DNA of 64,000 nucleotides from assembly GCA_039000515.1 (NCBI GenBank), contig JBCFYV010011164.1, forward strand, positions 40,864,566 to 40,928,565, given 5' to 3'. This document shows, piece by piece, positions 38,701 through 48,611 of the stretch (position 1 is its first letter; each line of letters starts with the position of its first letter). The notes beneath the pieces were generated by a model. It saw nothing but the letters and a program-made list of their open reading frames with translations. It searched no databases and was not told the DNA's origin. This DNA comes from Timema cristinae (Eukaryota > Arthropoda > Insecta > Phasmatodea > Timematidae). The position numbers and the translations under genes were made by a program.

Positions 38701-41700
38701 TTAAACTGAATGTAAGAATTTTTATTTATTTGAGGTATTTAACATGCACTTTTTTGAACCGAATGATTATATCAGCCCACGAGTATTTCTATGAGCAAGA
38801 GAGAAAGAGCCTACACATTTTGCCAGGAAAGGTATTTTCACATATTTTCCAAAGTTTTTTTATATGCCACGGTCGATAAGGGGCTGTTGGCTTTACTTCT
38901 CCTCCAGATAAAGTTGTGCTATGGATTTTTATCACTCAAGAACAACCTGTTGACCTAGGATGGGTTAGAACCTACTAATATCGGATCCTGAGGCAAGTAC
39001 TTTACCCCAAGACCATTGATGTTGAATATATTATATATAATTAGTTAATGCCAGTTAAAACAATCATAGATAGCATGTCAAACATGCATTTTCAGAAAGA
39101 CTTCTGATGAAGGGTGTGGGTAAAAAAAAATTAAACTCAGGCAAGGATATGAGCTATGGTTCACCAGATTTATTTGCGAACAGCTCTACCAACTGGGATA
39201 CCCAGACCCTCAACTCAGTCAATGTGTAACATAACTACCTGAATTAAGGATGTATAAATTAAATGAGAGTGAGAAATAATTAAACTTAATATAGACCGGT
39301 AGTTGGCGACAAAAGGTTTACATCAGTGTTCCACAAATGGTGAATTAGGTGTGCTGTTCAGCCACAACCAAGAGCGACACACATTTTTGTTCAGTAGGAA
39401 CACAAATGAAGATAGTATAAGTAGCAGCCATGTCCTTACTTATATTCTAAGTACATTTAACAAAACCAAAAGCTTATGTGCAAAGTTATAGTTATGGTTT
39501 ACCCAGAAATTATTAATAGTTTGAACAATATATTTCCAAATGTTTAAGAAGTGGGCACAGAAAAACAACTTCAACCTTTAATCTTGGAACATTTAAAGTT
39601 AAGAAAAGATTAGCCTAAACTTTCCTAATTCTGATTTAATGTACAACCATTGGACTGGATAGCATGTACCCAAAACAAAAGTGTATTGCAAAAAATTTAG
39701 GTTTGTTGGTGTATCATGACAGTAAAAAGTTTGAGGAACACTAGTTTACATAATAAAACTTCTGTTCACAAAGCTAGTTCATTGTTTTTGTCTCAAAAGA
39801 GAAAAAAAACTCACCTGTGACCATAAAATGCCAGAGGAACTGCATAACCGTGCCTGGCCAGGTAATATTGTCCTTGTCCTTCTGGACAAAACGTATTGAG
39901 CGATGGTACGAAGCCATGGACCAGGCCATACTGAGCAGTGAGCTGACAATAGAGCCTGACTGATACAGAACTGCAAACACAACAAACAAAGAATCAAAGC
40001 TATTATTTATGCTTTTAGTGAGGATTACTCCATCTAGATATCATATTCTGAAAATTGAAAAATTACACCTGGACACGGAAGTCGAACCCGGGACCTTTGG
40101 CTTAGTACACCAATGCTCTAACCACTGAGCTATCCAGGAATCGTCCCATGCCCAGTGTAATTCTTCACTCATATTTTACGGCAGAGTCTAGCATGGACGT
40201 GCGGAAATCATCGGCTACAAAGGTGTGATTTTATCAGGATCACGAGCTATCAGATAACTCAGCCACCTTCGACTTGGTAGTTGCTTAATTCTGCCTCGTG
40301 ATCCTAATAAAATCACACAATTGTAGCCGATGATTTTCGCACGTCCATCATAGACTCTGCCTTAAAACATGAGTGAAGAATGACCCTGGGCTTGGGATGA
40401 TTCCTGGATAACTCAGTGGTTAAAGCATTGGCATACTTAGCCAAAGGTTTCAGGTTCGATTTCTGTGTCCAAGTGTCATTTTTCAATTTTCAGAATATGA
40501 CAACTTACAAACCTCAATGGTAATTACGCTTACTGTAGATTCATCTTTGCTGTTATTATCTTATTAATTTATAAAACAACTGATAGGTTTATTAAATTTT
40601 CATTAGATATTGTCATTTTTTCTTCTATTAATTAATTTAATTAATCTAATTTTCTGGTTCATTTCATATGTCTTTGTAATGTGTTTGTATTTTGTAGTTT
40701 ATGAATACTTTTTTATCGCGAGTTTTTCAGGTAACAATGATTATAAAAGAACATTACAAACTAGCTTGAAAACTATAATAGCTAAAACAAGAATCAACAA
40801 TTCATGGTAGGAATCAAACTTGAGGTTGTTAAGTCAGTAGTCGGCATTGTGCCAACTTAAGTTAAGATGTTGAACAAATATTTGTATATCTTGTATTTAT
40901 AAGGAGGATCTCATCAGAATTAGAACCAAAGTCTCTCAAAAAAGGTTGGTCAGCGTATAAAGCTCAACAAGAAAAAAAAAATAATAGCAGTGCGTCTTCC
41001 TACCTGTTTGGGTTATATACTTATGTACTAATTACACTAATTTGTTAGTGATTAGGGAGGTTGAATTTAAAGGAAATGTACCCGCATTTTTGTGGAGTAA
41101 GAGTGGAAAACCGTTTTGGAAAACTCTCCCACAATATACCTGACCAGGATTCAAACCTCGATTCCCTTGTCATCAGCAGCCTAATCTAATGAGTATGACA
41201 CTTTAGACCATACGACCAATGAAGCAGGTTAGCAAGAAATGTGCTATGTACCTTGAAATGTTGTGCCCTTCCTAGAATCCACCAACAAGATAGTTGTTTG
41301 GAGGATCTGCTGCGGTGCAGCTTCCAGGAAGCACTCAAAGACTCTCAACAAAGCAACATCCGAGTCTTCTTTCAGCATCAACTCGTAATACTTTTGTTGG
41401 TTTTGCAGGTCATTTGCTTTCTGTGCGCGGCGAGATTTAATAGCATATGCTAAGGAGTCACAGTACCTATAATTTAAAGGGTAAATTATGAATTGTTTAT
41501 TGATTTATTGTCTTTGAGTTAACACATTTTTGGCAAAGTCTAGAATAAGATTCAGGTTTGTTAATTTGGATGCTTTCAAAGGTGGATCTTCTAGCAAGTG
41601 TATTAAGCTGAAGCTGATTTTTAATTGATTAAAATGTTTTGCTTGGTACTGTAGTGAGGTAGAAGAGTGTGAAAGTGATGGTCTAGACCATGTGGCCACC

Positions 41701-44700
41701 AAAGTGTGTAGTTGTTTATTATTAGTGGGTCATTCCATGTTAAATCAACAAATGGTTACCTGTGTAATGTAAATTTTCAACACAGTATTTGATTAACTCT
41801 TTGTACCTTTTAACTGAATATATTATCCTGTCTACTTAGCCTAATTTTTAATAGTGATTGAGTGTTGAATTATTGTTACTTCAAAGGCTTGTGATACATC
41901 AACCCTTTGAAGTAACAAGATGTTTTTAAGTACTACACTGTAAGAGCTTTCTATCCTAGCATTTTCAAATTTATATAACCAGACCTTTACTTTTTATAGG
42001 CTCCAAAAGAGCAAATTTATGAAAATTTTCAAAATTCAAGCAATATTTTAAGTTGAAGGACAGCTCAATTATTTTTCTGCATATACTAATCATACATAAG
42101 TGTAACAGGAAAGAATATTGGACTGTTAGGTACTTTAGATCCTTAATTGTGTTTTATAAATCCAAAATTATGAAGAAAATATGTTTTTAAATTAAATTAT
42201 AAGCCCAAAAAACTATACTTAGCCTTAACTTAAGTCTAATTTTGGCTAAACCAAAAAAAATGCATTCTTTAAGCTTTCAAATGAGCCCTAGCAGACATCC
42301 CTGCTAATTAAAATAAACTTTCTGCAGATTTTAGAAAATAACACCAAAATGGCAACTTTTTGCCTGTCCGTGCTGTAAACAATAGCCTCTATCTAAGGGA
42401 GAGGTTTTTTTTAAATAACAAAAAGTGTTTTGTAGTCACTTACCAAATCAAAATCAAAATTGGTGGAGCACAAAATTTTTAAAAAAATGTTGATTTGACA
42501 TGGAATAACCCTAATACTAATATAATATAGTTTTTTCTTCATATATGTTCAGGAGAGAATGGGCCATCAGCAATACTCCTTGAGTGGTTCATCTTTGCTT
42601 TACACACTTCCTGATTATATCAGTTGTACAGTTGTCTATAGAGTTCAAAGCTTTTAGCAACAGATGATAGTTTAGTCTTAAGAGTTATGCCTGCAATTTA
42701 TTATTTGATGTCTTTTCATTAATGTCAGTAAACCTTATGTCACCCAAGAAAATGGAGGTCTAAATTCACTCGTTTGGTATTAATAGAATTATGTTTATTG
42801 TACAGCTGTACTTAATATCATGATGTTGAATAGTTCAAGTTTATCAATGATATTTACAAACCTACTAAATATGTGCCTTAGCATCTTTGTTTAAATATTT
42901 CAATAACAATATGGTTGATATAATAATAATATGTAATGAATTTTGGTTCAGATTTTGGACTGAGTATTGACATTCGCTATTTGAATTGTTTGAGAAAATG
43001 GTCCCAGCAAAGGAGAATGTTAGTAAGGGGAGGTCATTGACAAAGGAAAGGAACAGTAAGGGTCTGATGGGTTCATCGACACACGTGGTTAGACAACATA
43101 GTGAGCAATAGTACAAAGTTGTGGGGCTTGACCGTGTTAACTTGTTTCAAAGACTATTGTTAGAAATACAAGTGATAATTTGTTTGAAGATACTTTTCAG
43201 AATAAATAAAAACACCCACTCTCACTAACAAGATAATTGAAGAACAGGGTATCAACAACTAGAAATTTAAAATGTATTAAAAATTTAGATAAAAATAATA
43301 AATATTGGGAAGTTAGAGAATACATACTTTTTTTATGAATAGAAAACTTCATAAAATTAATTTTAAAAAGAGAATGCATTTGAACTAGAACATTTGCACT
43401 TTAATCGGCTGTGCTGGGATTATAATTTAATAAATTATTGTTGTATGAAAATTTAAAAATCTCCAACTTATGTAATCCAATGACTTTTCAAGTAAATTAA
43501 CTTTATGGTACTTAACAGTCACAATAGCCACAAACACAGCAGTTAGGCCTAGCACTTTGCTGTGAAAGAGTAAGTGCTAGTTCCACCAATAATAATCTTT
43601 TGTAAGTGCCATCCTACTGTGGTGGATGGAATCCAATTTAAAACAGATTAAGTAATTTTTAAGATTTTTTAAAACTATATTTGTGCCAAGTTAAATAAAT
43701 GTCTTACCTTAAAACAGGTGCTAACTGCAAAAGTAGAACTATTATTCTGAAAATCCATTTGCTTGTAACTTTTTTTACAACAGACACACAATTTTTATCC
43801 ATAACATACCTGAAACATAAGAATGTTATCAGCATAAGAAATAGAATTTTTAAACTACTATCTTTGGAATATGATTACAATTTTATAAAATTTGTAATTT
43901 TTCTAATGTATATAATAAAACTAAAAAAATTCAGAGAACATAGTTTGTTTGAATTTAAAACAAATTAACTTATTACAATTAGGTGTTCTGTCTTATGACA
44001 GGTCCATTCCTTTTGTCAGTGAACTTAGACCACCAATGCCATGTCCTCTGCCTCCTCCTTTTGCTCCCAGAATTTTCTTTTTATCTTCAAGCAATTTAAT
44101 ATTTGGATCCTCCTCTTTCCTTATTCTATAATGTTTTGCAGAAGACAGTTCCTCCTCAGTACATATCTGAACCAATTTGCTTTGTACCAAAGTATCACAT
44201 CCAAAAGAGTTCTCTTCTGCCCCACTCTTCTTAGGACTTTGTTTGTCACCCTGTTTGTCCCCTTGATCTTCTCAAGTCTTCTCCAGCACCATATTTCAAA
44301 GATATCCAATTATTTATTTTCTATCTTTAAGCGTCAACATTTCTGCTCCATATAGCACAATGCTCCAAATGTAGCATTTTATCAATTTCTTCCTCAGTTC
44401 CAAACTTAACTTTCTAGTCAGCAGTAAACTCTTCTTGATAAAAGTTTTCTTGTATATGGCAATCCTTGACTTAATTTTCTTGGTACAGTAGGTGTCTCCA
44501 AACTTCCCAGATACTTGAATTGCTCTATGTTTTAAAACTCTTGGTTTACAATTTTGATTTTCAGCGGCTCTTCATTTTTTTAAATCACTATCGCTTTTGA
44601 CTTCTCAATGCTGAGCTCTGTGTGCCCTCTCTTCCCCCTATCTCCACTAGCCGGTCCATTAATTCCTGCAACTCTTCTTTATTTTTGGCAAGCAATGCAA

Positions 44701-47700
44701 GATATCTTCGTATTTTATTGTGTTTATGACGTGTACTCCTAACCTGAAATTGCCATGACCTTCCAGGGCTTCCCTGACCAGCCACTCTCCATCCAAGTTA
44801 AACAGACTGGGTGACAAACAGCATACCTGCTTCACTCCTCTTCCTATTGTACCGTGGATAGAGACTAGCCAGCACCAAGAACATCTTTTTTACTCACCCT
44901 ATTCGACAGACAAGCTGGGGTCTCGTATGTTGACAGAAATCGCGCCACGGAACGACCTTGTGCGGGTCCACTACAAAAACTGTCTGGAAAGTCGGCGTTT
45001 GATTCAATTGTTTCACCTGACTAAAGCAATCGGTGTAAAGTGCGCATGCGCGTTATGGTGAATTTAAGTGGATCTCTAGTTCCTCGTGTGCCCGACATCG
45101 CCCCACCCCCATGGTTCAGTGTCTCTACGGCGTTGTGCGCAGGCGCCGCAGAAGATGTTGGCGAAGTGATTGGATATTTGTGACTGCTTCATTATATCAT
45201 CTCTTCCATCCCTCCTTCCCCCCACTAATCCGAACCGAATGTAAGCGAGTGCCCAACAATGAAAGGCACTCTTGGATGCCATGAAGGTCTCTAGGACTGA
45301 TTAAAATGTAAGTTATTGTAAAAGATGGGAAATGAACTTGGAATATGTTCGGCTACGATTCAGGTTAGGATTCAAATTATGGTTAAGATGTAAACAATCT
45401 TTTGAGATCAATTAGGTGTTAGCTATAAATATATGTAGGTTCCAAAAATAAACTATCAGTGTTAATAGTCAGATGGTTTAAATCTATTGTTATTATGTTA
45501 CCATTCTTTTGGGGTAAATTAGGTGTTAGTTTATTTGTTTATTGAAACTTACGTATATTCAAGACTGACAGTCTTAATTGTTTGATGGTTTCTATCTCTT
45601 TTGACTTATAACTTAAACTTACTCGGTAGCTAGGAATCAACAATATTGTGGTGAAGCCTTAGGTGAATAGTTAGACCACTGAACTATCAGCGCTGCCTGA
45701 CAAACAAGTTGTATGTGAAATTAGCGAGCAAGGTGTTGTAAGGAATATCTTGAATATGTGGTTGTCTATATATTAATTTCAACTGCGAGGGAATAGTTGG
45801 AAATTTACTCTTTATTACAGTGTATCTTATCCTGTTATATTTCTACGAATATGAGGATCATTGTTTGTTAGCTATCGCAGATAATTAATGTTATCATTAT
45901 ATCAAATATCTCATGTTTATATACGTCTCTAATAAACTAGCCGTTGGGCCATATTTGTTGGTATCCTTGCTTTGTTCATGTCAGGACCCTATCTAACTTA
46001 TACTAGTATTCCTGTTACATCTTTATTTAATAATTCTGCAGAGACGAGGGTTTGGTTGGCTAGCTGAGAACAGATCAATAAAGGTCCCTGGTGACTATTG
46101 CTATTTCATGTAACTCTACGACTATCTCACTGTGTCGGCTTGTTAGAGCGCAACCGCTACATTGCAGCCCCCACAGGGAGTGCGGTTGACTATCTCTATG
46201 CTGTTGGTATCTCCATCATTTAGCTTCACCTTCTCTTGCTGTACCAAGTACAGGTTGGCCATCAGCCATCTGTCCCTCCAGTTGATGATGATCATCTTGA
46301 GTATTTCCATTAGTTTCTTCCACTTCCCTCTATTGAACACCTTTTGCCAGTCAATGAATACAATGTACACCTCTTCTTTGACATCCAGTACTCGCTCTGA
46401 AATTATTCTCAGCATCCCAATGGCATCTCTGGTTTCTTTTCCTTTTATGAATCAAAATTGGCCATCTTCCATCACATTTTCTATTTTGTGTTCCAGTCGC
46501 CTGTTGTGTATTCTTGCCATGATCTTATCCGCATGAAACACAAGGCTGATAAGCCTGTGGTCACTGCATTTTTTTTTTTTTGCTAGTTTCTTCTTCTTTA
46601 AAGCAAATATGGTTAAGTCTAGTCTAAAGTCCTTGGGCCATTCTCCTGTTTTGTAGATCATGTTTATAATTTCTGTTGTTTCCCAGTTCCTTCAGAAGGT
46701 TAGCAGGTTTGCCATCATCTCCAGCAGCTTTCTTTCTTTGCATGTCCTTTAAGGCTCTTTCCACTTTACTCTTTAAAATGCTGGTCCTCTTTCGTCTTCT
46801 GTGTTAAGTTTAATAAAGTGAAATTTTTTATTTAAACACAGGAATCAGTCCAGGACTTGAGACACACAGGTCAAGATTATAATTTTTTCACTTAAGTTAA
46901 GTGAATATGATTTGGATCAAGAACTTTTAACACTTTTTTTTTAAAAGTAGGCCTACCAAATTTAAAAAAAATCAGTACACACTGCTATAGTTAATATTAA
47001 ACACAAAAAAGGTCAGCCATCTATTACTTAGCCTATTTAATTAACTAATAATTTAGAAAATATTTGCTCGACTCAACTATTTCACAGGGTATTGCGAGAT
47101 GCAAAAGCCTACTGGAAAGTTCAGTGCTTTGATCTTAACTTTAATACCTTGAGCAGTGCTGTGATATCTGTAATCCATGACATGGTAAAACATATGGTGA
47201 TGATCATTGTGTTTGGGAGCAGTGAGCTAGGAAGTTATGTTTAAATGGAATGAATTTTGGATGTCATGTAAAATAAACAGTTAACAGACTATGCTGTGAG
47301 AACCTACAAATCTAAACTAATTTAGAAACACTACATTGGTGACGAGGATGGGATGGATTCAAGTAACTTAGTTCGTTAAAATCAATGTCGGCCATGGCTG
47401 GTTATATTGGGCATCTTAAGGAATTTAATCCCGCCAAGGACGACTGAGATGTTTTTAAGAGGAAGTTGGTGAATTTTACTAAACTTAATGGATTGGAAGC
47501 TAAAGAGTGTGAAACGCTACTGAGTCATCTAAATCAGGTTGATTTTAAGTTGTTAATAGAGTTATGTGTGCCCGATACTCCTGAAACTAAAAGGTATGTG
47601 GATTTGATAGCTCTGTTAAATGCACATTATTCACCTATGGGTTCAGTTTTTAAGGAAAGATCTGACTTATATAATGCATGTTGTGGGCTTAGTGAATCAG

Positions 47701-48611
47701 TAGCAGACTGGGCCGCTAGAGTTCAGCATCTGGCTTCCAGTTGCACGTTTGGAACACACCTAGATTTTGCTCTTCTTGACCAATTTGTGATGGGTATACA
47801 AGACAAGTAAATTAAAGAGCTCTTGTATAGCCCAAACAAGTAGTAAAACGAGGTGCCAAATAAATAAAATAAAATTAAATATATGCAGAATTAGGCCTAG
47901 TTATTAAACAGATATTTATATGAATAAAATGTCTAAAATCTTAGCTCAGTCAGTACGGTAATGTGTATAATCTAAGGTTCAATTCTAAGCACTCCAAAAA
48001 TGTATCAACATTATTGGATTGTTGGTCAGAGGACAGGGTGTTGTGTTTGTTCCAATATTAGCTTAACTTACAGGTTGTTTCTAATATGTGTAACTTAGTG
48101 ACATTTTCAGTGTATTCAAAAGGTGTACATATATATAGTAATTAGTTATTATAAATAAACACATCAGTTCAGCAAATTACACTCAATACCACTACATAGT
48201 ACCTTACTAATTCAACAGATAGGTGCTGATGAAGCCTACATTCTGTTCATGATTTATATGCAAAGTGTACATTATCATTATGATGTATCAATCTTTATTG
48301 TATTATTTCAATAGTAGAGTTACTTACATTCTTATGCTAATAACAGTATTAATGAAGGCTGGGAACAATATGAATAGAACAGTTAATCCAAAATACAAAA
48401 ACCGCTCAGAACGATAATACTTATATGAAAGATAAATATCAAAAGCTACATCAATTATGTGACTCAAAATAGACGTCACTAAGAAAACTATATCCCAGTT
48501 GTTGACATTTAAATGAGGTGGAAAATCAATTTCATCGGTTGGTTCATTATTAGATTCGCCTTTTTTCAAAGACGCTAGAGATTCATTTGTAACGTTTAAA
48601 GAATTTGACAT
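32471..48611 (-). CDS. XK-related (XKR/CED-8-like) membrane protein, complete, six exons
   Basis: Exons in transcript order: 48611..48328, 43809..43708, 41466..41252, 39970..39815, 34939..34696, 32735..32471. All borders are GT-AG, and phases 2,2,1,1,2 join into one frame of 421 codons plus TAA. The family comprises multi-pass plasma-membrane proteins; some members scramble phosphatidylserine after caspase cleavage. Visible features: a polar N-terminal tail (1-36) with DEID at 26-29; first membrane segment with IIDVAFD (about 38-62); second at 68-93; LLLQLAPVLR at 120-129; the family hallmark FLEAAPQ in exon 3; hydrophobic segments in exons 4-6; and a short C-tail. The start ATG is the first in the exon-1 frame. 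Large introns hold a mariner, MITEs, a LINE and a Gypsy relic. There are no internal stops, so it looks functional. Scramblase activity is inferred from family only. Confidence 0.93.
32834..34140 (-). mobile_element. Mariner transposon, 1,307 bp, inactive
   Basis: The inverted ends are CGAGGGGTGTTCAAAAA and CGAGGTGTATTCAAAAA, similar over about 28 bases, with TA on both sides (32,832-32,833; 34,141-34,142). It sits in intron 5 of the XKR gene in the same orientation. Full length and clear ends suggest a moderately old insertion. The transposase inside is broken (see 32,889-33,932). Confidence 0.95.
32889..33932 (-). pseudogene. Mariner transposase pseudogene
   Basis: The reading frame is broken. 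A (CA)10 tract at 33,891-33,910 puts the initial ATG (MKVLEEQR) out of frame with KFCYKLSKTF. A second shift follows GRPSTSTD, and a stop lies after CKDIVH. The helix-turn-helix region (QCYEWFKRFEHDR), WVGKGSP and MLHHDN are recognisable. Of the three catalytic aspartates of the DD34D type, the first is Asn (TGNEMW), the second is kept (HHDN) and the third is Asn (LAPANFFLF). With two catalytic residues gone as well as the frame breaks, the enzyme is dead. The C-terminus (KKRWEQCIANRGNYFEG) is preserved. Confidence 0.92.
34143..34695. other. Rest of XKR intron 5
   Basis: AT-rich sequence with no further element that I recognise. Confidence 0.6.
34696..34939 (-). CDS. XKR gene exon 5
   Basis: The acceptor is TTCAG|T and the donor AACAG|GTAAAA. 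After the split Val codon it reads SRILSISVVASVFPIFTGLA, then a second hydrophobic helix (VVMSLWISLL) and a third (LLFSSILGLVYIFTYL), ending GEGRTRNR. Entry phase is 1 and exit phase is 2. The pattern matches the centre of XKR proteins (…SRxLxxxxxASVFP…). Confidence 0.93.
35560..35665 (-). mobile_element. SINE family A fragment
   Basis: Body and part of the head remain (TTATGTGGAGGAAGAG, ATAGGATTTGAATGCTG). The tail is missing. Confidence 0.65.
37788..38030 (+). mobile_element. SINE family A, full length
   Basis: Diverged head (GCTTTGGTGGGTACATGGTC), body (TTTTTCCAAAATGGTTTCCC) and tail (AGTAAGATGCGGTGCTAAAA) are all present. Confidence 0.88.
39324..39743. mobile_element. hAT-type MITE, 420 bp, with perfect target duplication
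   Basis: The ends are CAGTGTTCCACAAATGGTG and, inverted, TAGTGTTCCTCAAACTTTT. They are flanked by a perfect 8-bp duplication GTTTACAT (39,316-39,323 and 39,744-39,751). It lies in XKR intron 4, only about 70 bp from the splice donor of exon 4. There is no coding capacity. Confidence 0.93.
39815..39970 (-). CDS. XKR gene exon 4
   Basis: The acceptor is TTGCAG|T and the donor ACAG|GTGAG. It encodes LYQSGSIVSSLLSMAWSMAS, YHRSIRF, then ITWPGTVMQFLWHF. The SxVSSLLSxAWSxxxYHRxxR and WPGTxxQFLWH patterns are strong XKR family signatures. Entry and exit are both phase 1. Confidence 0.95.
40041..40500. mobile_element. Foldback element with two tRNA-like arms
   Basis: Two arms of about 200 bases are inverted copies, meeting around a spacer of about 50 bases (near 40,248-40,300). 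The outermost 10 bases TCATATTCTG pair perfectly. Each arm contains a tRNA-like sequence reading outwards; in sense it is CTGGATAGCTCAGTGGTTAG, then GGGTTCGACTTCC about 30 bases later. The left arm can fold an acceptor and anticodon stem, but the T stem is poor, so I do not call a tRNA gene. It is either two SINEs fused tail to tail or a true foldback transposon. It lies in XKR intron 3. Confidence 0.85.
40986..41232 (-). mobile_element. SINE family A, full length, beside XKR exon 3
   Basis: Tail (AGCAGTGCGTCTTCCTACC), body and diverged head are present. Its right edge is about 20 bp from the splice donor of exon 3. Confidence 0.85.
41252..41466 (-). CDS. XKR gene exon 3
   Basis: The acceptor is TATAG|G and the donor TTCAAG|GTACAT. 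It encodes YCDSLAYAIKSRRAQKANDL, a charged loop, then DVALLRVFECFLEAAPQQIL. FLEAAPQ is a hallmark of the family. Entry is phase 2 and exit phase 1. Confidence 0.95.
41726..42513. mobile_element. MITE-like element with 23-bp inverted ends
   Basis: GGGTCATTCCATGTTAAATC at the left and, inverted, GGGTTATTCCATGTCAAATC at the right are near-identical, extending to about 23 bases. There is no open reading frame. The target duplication is unclear because the flanks continue the inverted pattern (TATTAG/CTAATA). It lies in XKR intron 2. The superfamily is not assigned. Confidence 0.8.
42514..43707. other. Rest of XKR intron 2
   Basis: AT-rich sequence with no recognised element or RNA gene. Confidence 0.6.
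43708..43809 (-). CDS. XKR gene exon 2
   Basis: This short exon is 102 bases, acceptor TTTCAG|G and donor TTAAG|GTAAGA. It encodes YVMDKNCVSVVKKVTSKWIF and then RIIVLLLQLAPVLR. LLQLAPVLRY, completed by exon 3, is a typical XKR motif. Phase 2 on both sides matches exons 1 and 3, which is why I accept it although it is too short to stand out as an open frame. Confidence 0.92.
43990..44866 (-). mobile_element. LINE C-terminal part (minus strand)
   Basis: In sense this reads GRGVKQVCCLSPSLFNLD, EWLVREALEGHGNF, then IKYEDI where YADD is expected, ELQELMDRLVEIGGR and MDIFEIWCWRRLEKIK near the end. This is the second half of an arthropod non-LTR reverse transcriptase plus its C-terminal region. The catalytic YADD is altered to YEDI, and frames shift. 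It continues the piece at 46,183-46,790 after a 1.3-kb insert. Confidence 0.88.
44867..46182. mobile_element. 1.3-kb insertion splitting the LINE, class unknown
   Basis: LINE coding sequence stops after TNSIEI at the right border and resumes at GRGVKQ at the left border, so this interval is a later insertion. It is GC-richer than its surroundings near 44,870-45,300 and 46,050-46,180. It contains AATAAAGG at 46,078, and a TGTTAGAGCG to CGCTACA stretch at its right end. No inverted ends are evident. It could be an LTR or LTR-retrotransposon remnant, but I cannot show that. Minus-strand open frames inside are short and unrecognised. Confidence 0.6.
46183..46790 (-). mobile_element. LINE reverse transcriptase, N-terminal part (minus strand)
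   Basis: In sense: KVERALKDMQRKKAAGDDG, TGEWPKDFRLDLT, CSDHRLISLVFHADKIMARI, RLEHKIENVMEDGQF, MLRIISERVLDVKEEVYIVF and IDWQKVFNRGKWKKLMEILK. Most of the fingers/palm region is present in long open pieces, so it is younger than the plus-strand LINE at 27-31 kb. The element lies in XKR intron 1, in the sense orientation. Confidence 0.9.
46791..47336. other. Possible LTR area upstream of the Gypsy gag relic
   Basis: This is AT-rich sequence directly before the gag leader. A retroviral-type 5' LTR would be expected here, but I could not identify its start or a second copy. Confidence 0.35.
47337..47815 (+). pseudogene. Ty3/Gypsy gag relic
   Basis: A leader with TTGGTGACGAGGATGGG (47,337-47,353), typical of the region just after a Gypsy 5' LTR, precedes an ATG at 47,385. 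The frame reads MSAMAGYIGHLKEFNPAKDD, one TGA stop where Trp is usual, then about 115 open codons including KLVNFTKLNGLEAKE, LNAHYSPMGSVFKERSDLY and WAARVQHLASSC, a retrotransposon Gag pattern. It ends at TAA 47,808-47,810. The zinc knuckle and all of pol are missing, and a scrap of SINE tail follows at 47,825. It lies in XKR intron 1, antisense to the gene. Confidence 0.88.
47825..47858 (+). mobile_element. SINE tail fragment
   Basis: Only the last 34 bases of a SINE tail are present (CCCAAACAAGTAGTAAAACG, AGGTGCC), next to the truncated gag. Confidence 0.7.
47940..48000 (+). other. tRNA-like relic
   Basis: TAGCTCAGTCAGTACGG resembles a Pol III A box, and AGGTTCAATTCTA, about 30 bases further on, a B box. 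The arms do not fold into a good cloverleaf, so it is more likely a decayed SINE head than a tRNA gene. Confidence 0.3.
48328..48611 (-). CDS. XKR gene exon 1 with start codon
   Basis: The ATG at 48,611 begins MSNSLNVTNESLASLKKGES. The tail is polar and acidic and contains PTDEIDFPPHL, then the first membrane helix (WDIVFLVTSILSHIIDVAFD) and the second (LTVLFILFPAFINTVISI). The donor AGAAT|GTAAGT splits the codon after SIR (phase 2). An in-frame stop follows directly if the splice is not used. The same intron position and phase occur in the exon at 57,244-57,533. Confidence 0.93.

Larger units (their letters stand above)
34940..39323. other. XKR intron 4, most of it
   Basis: This intron holds a family A SINE fragment (35,560-35,665), a complete SINE (37,788-38,030) and otherwise AT-rich sequence. 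A weak tRNA-like stretch with TAGCTCAGTGCAAGATGG and a nearby AGTTCAAAGG lies at 36,380-36,425. No hidden exon is needed: exons 4 and 5 join in frame. Confidence 0.6.

Noticed and set aside
40060..40135. A tRNA gene within the foldback arm
   Set aside because: A and B boxes and two stems can be drawn, but the T stem fails and the sequence is part of a repeated element; it is better called tRNA-like.
45076..45282. 68-codon minus-strand open frame within the LINE insertion
   Set aside because: Short, no recognised motif, and in a GC-richer patch where chance open frames are longer.
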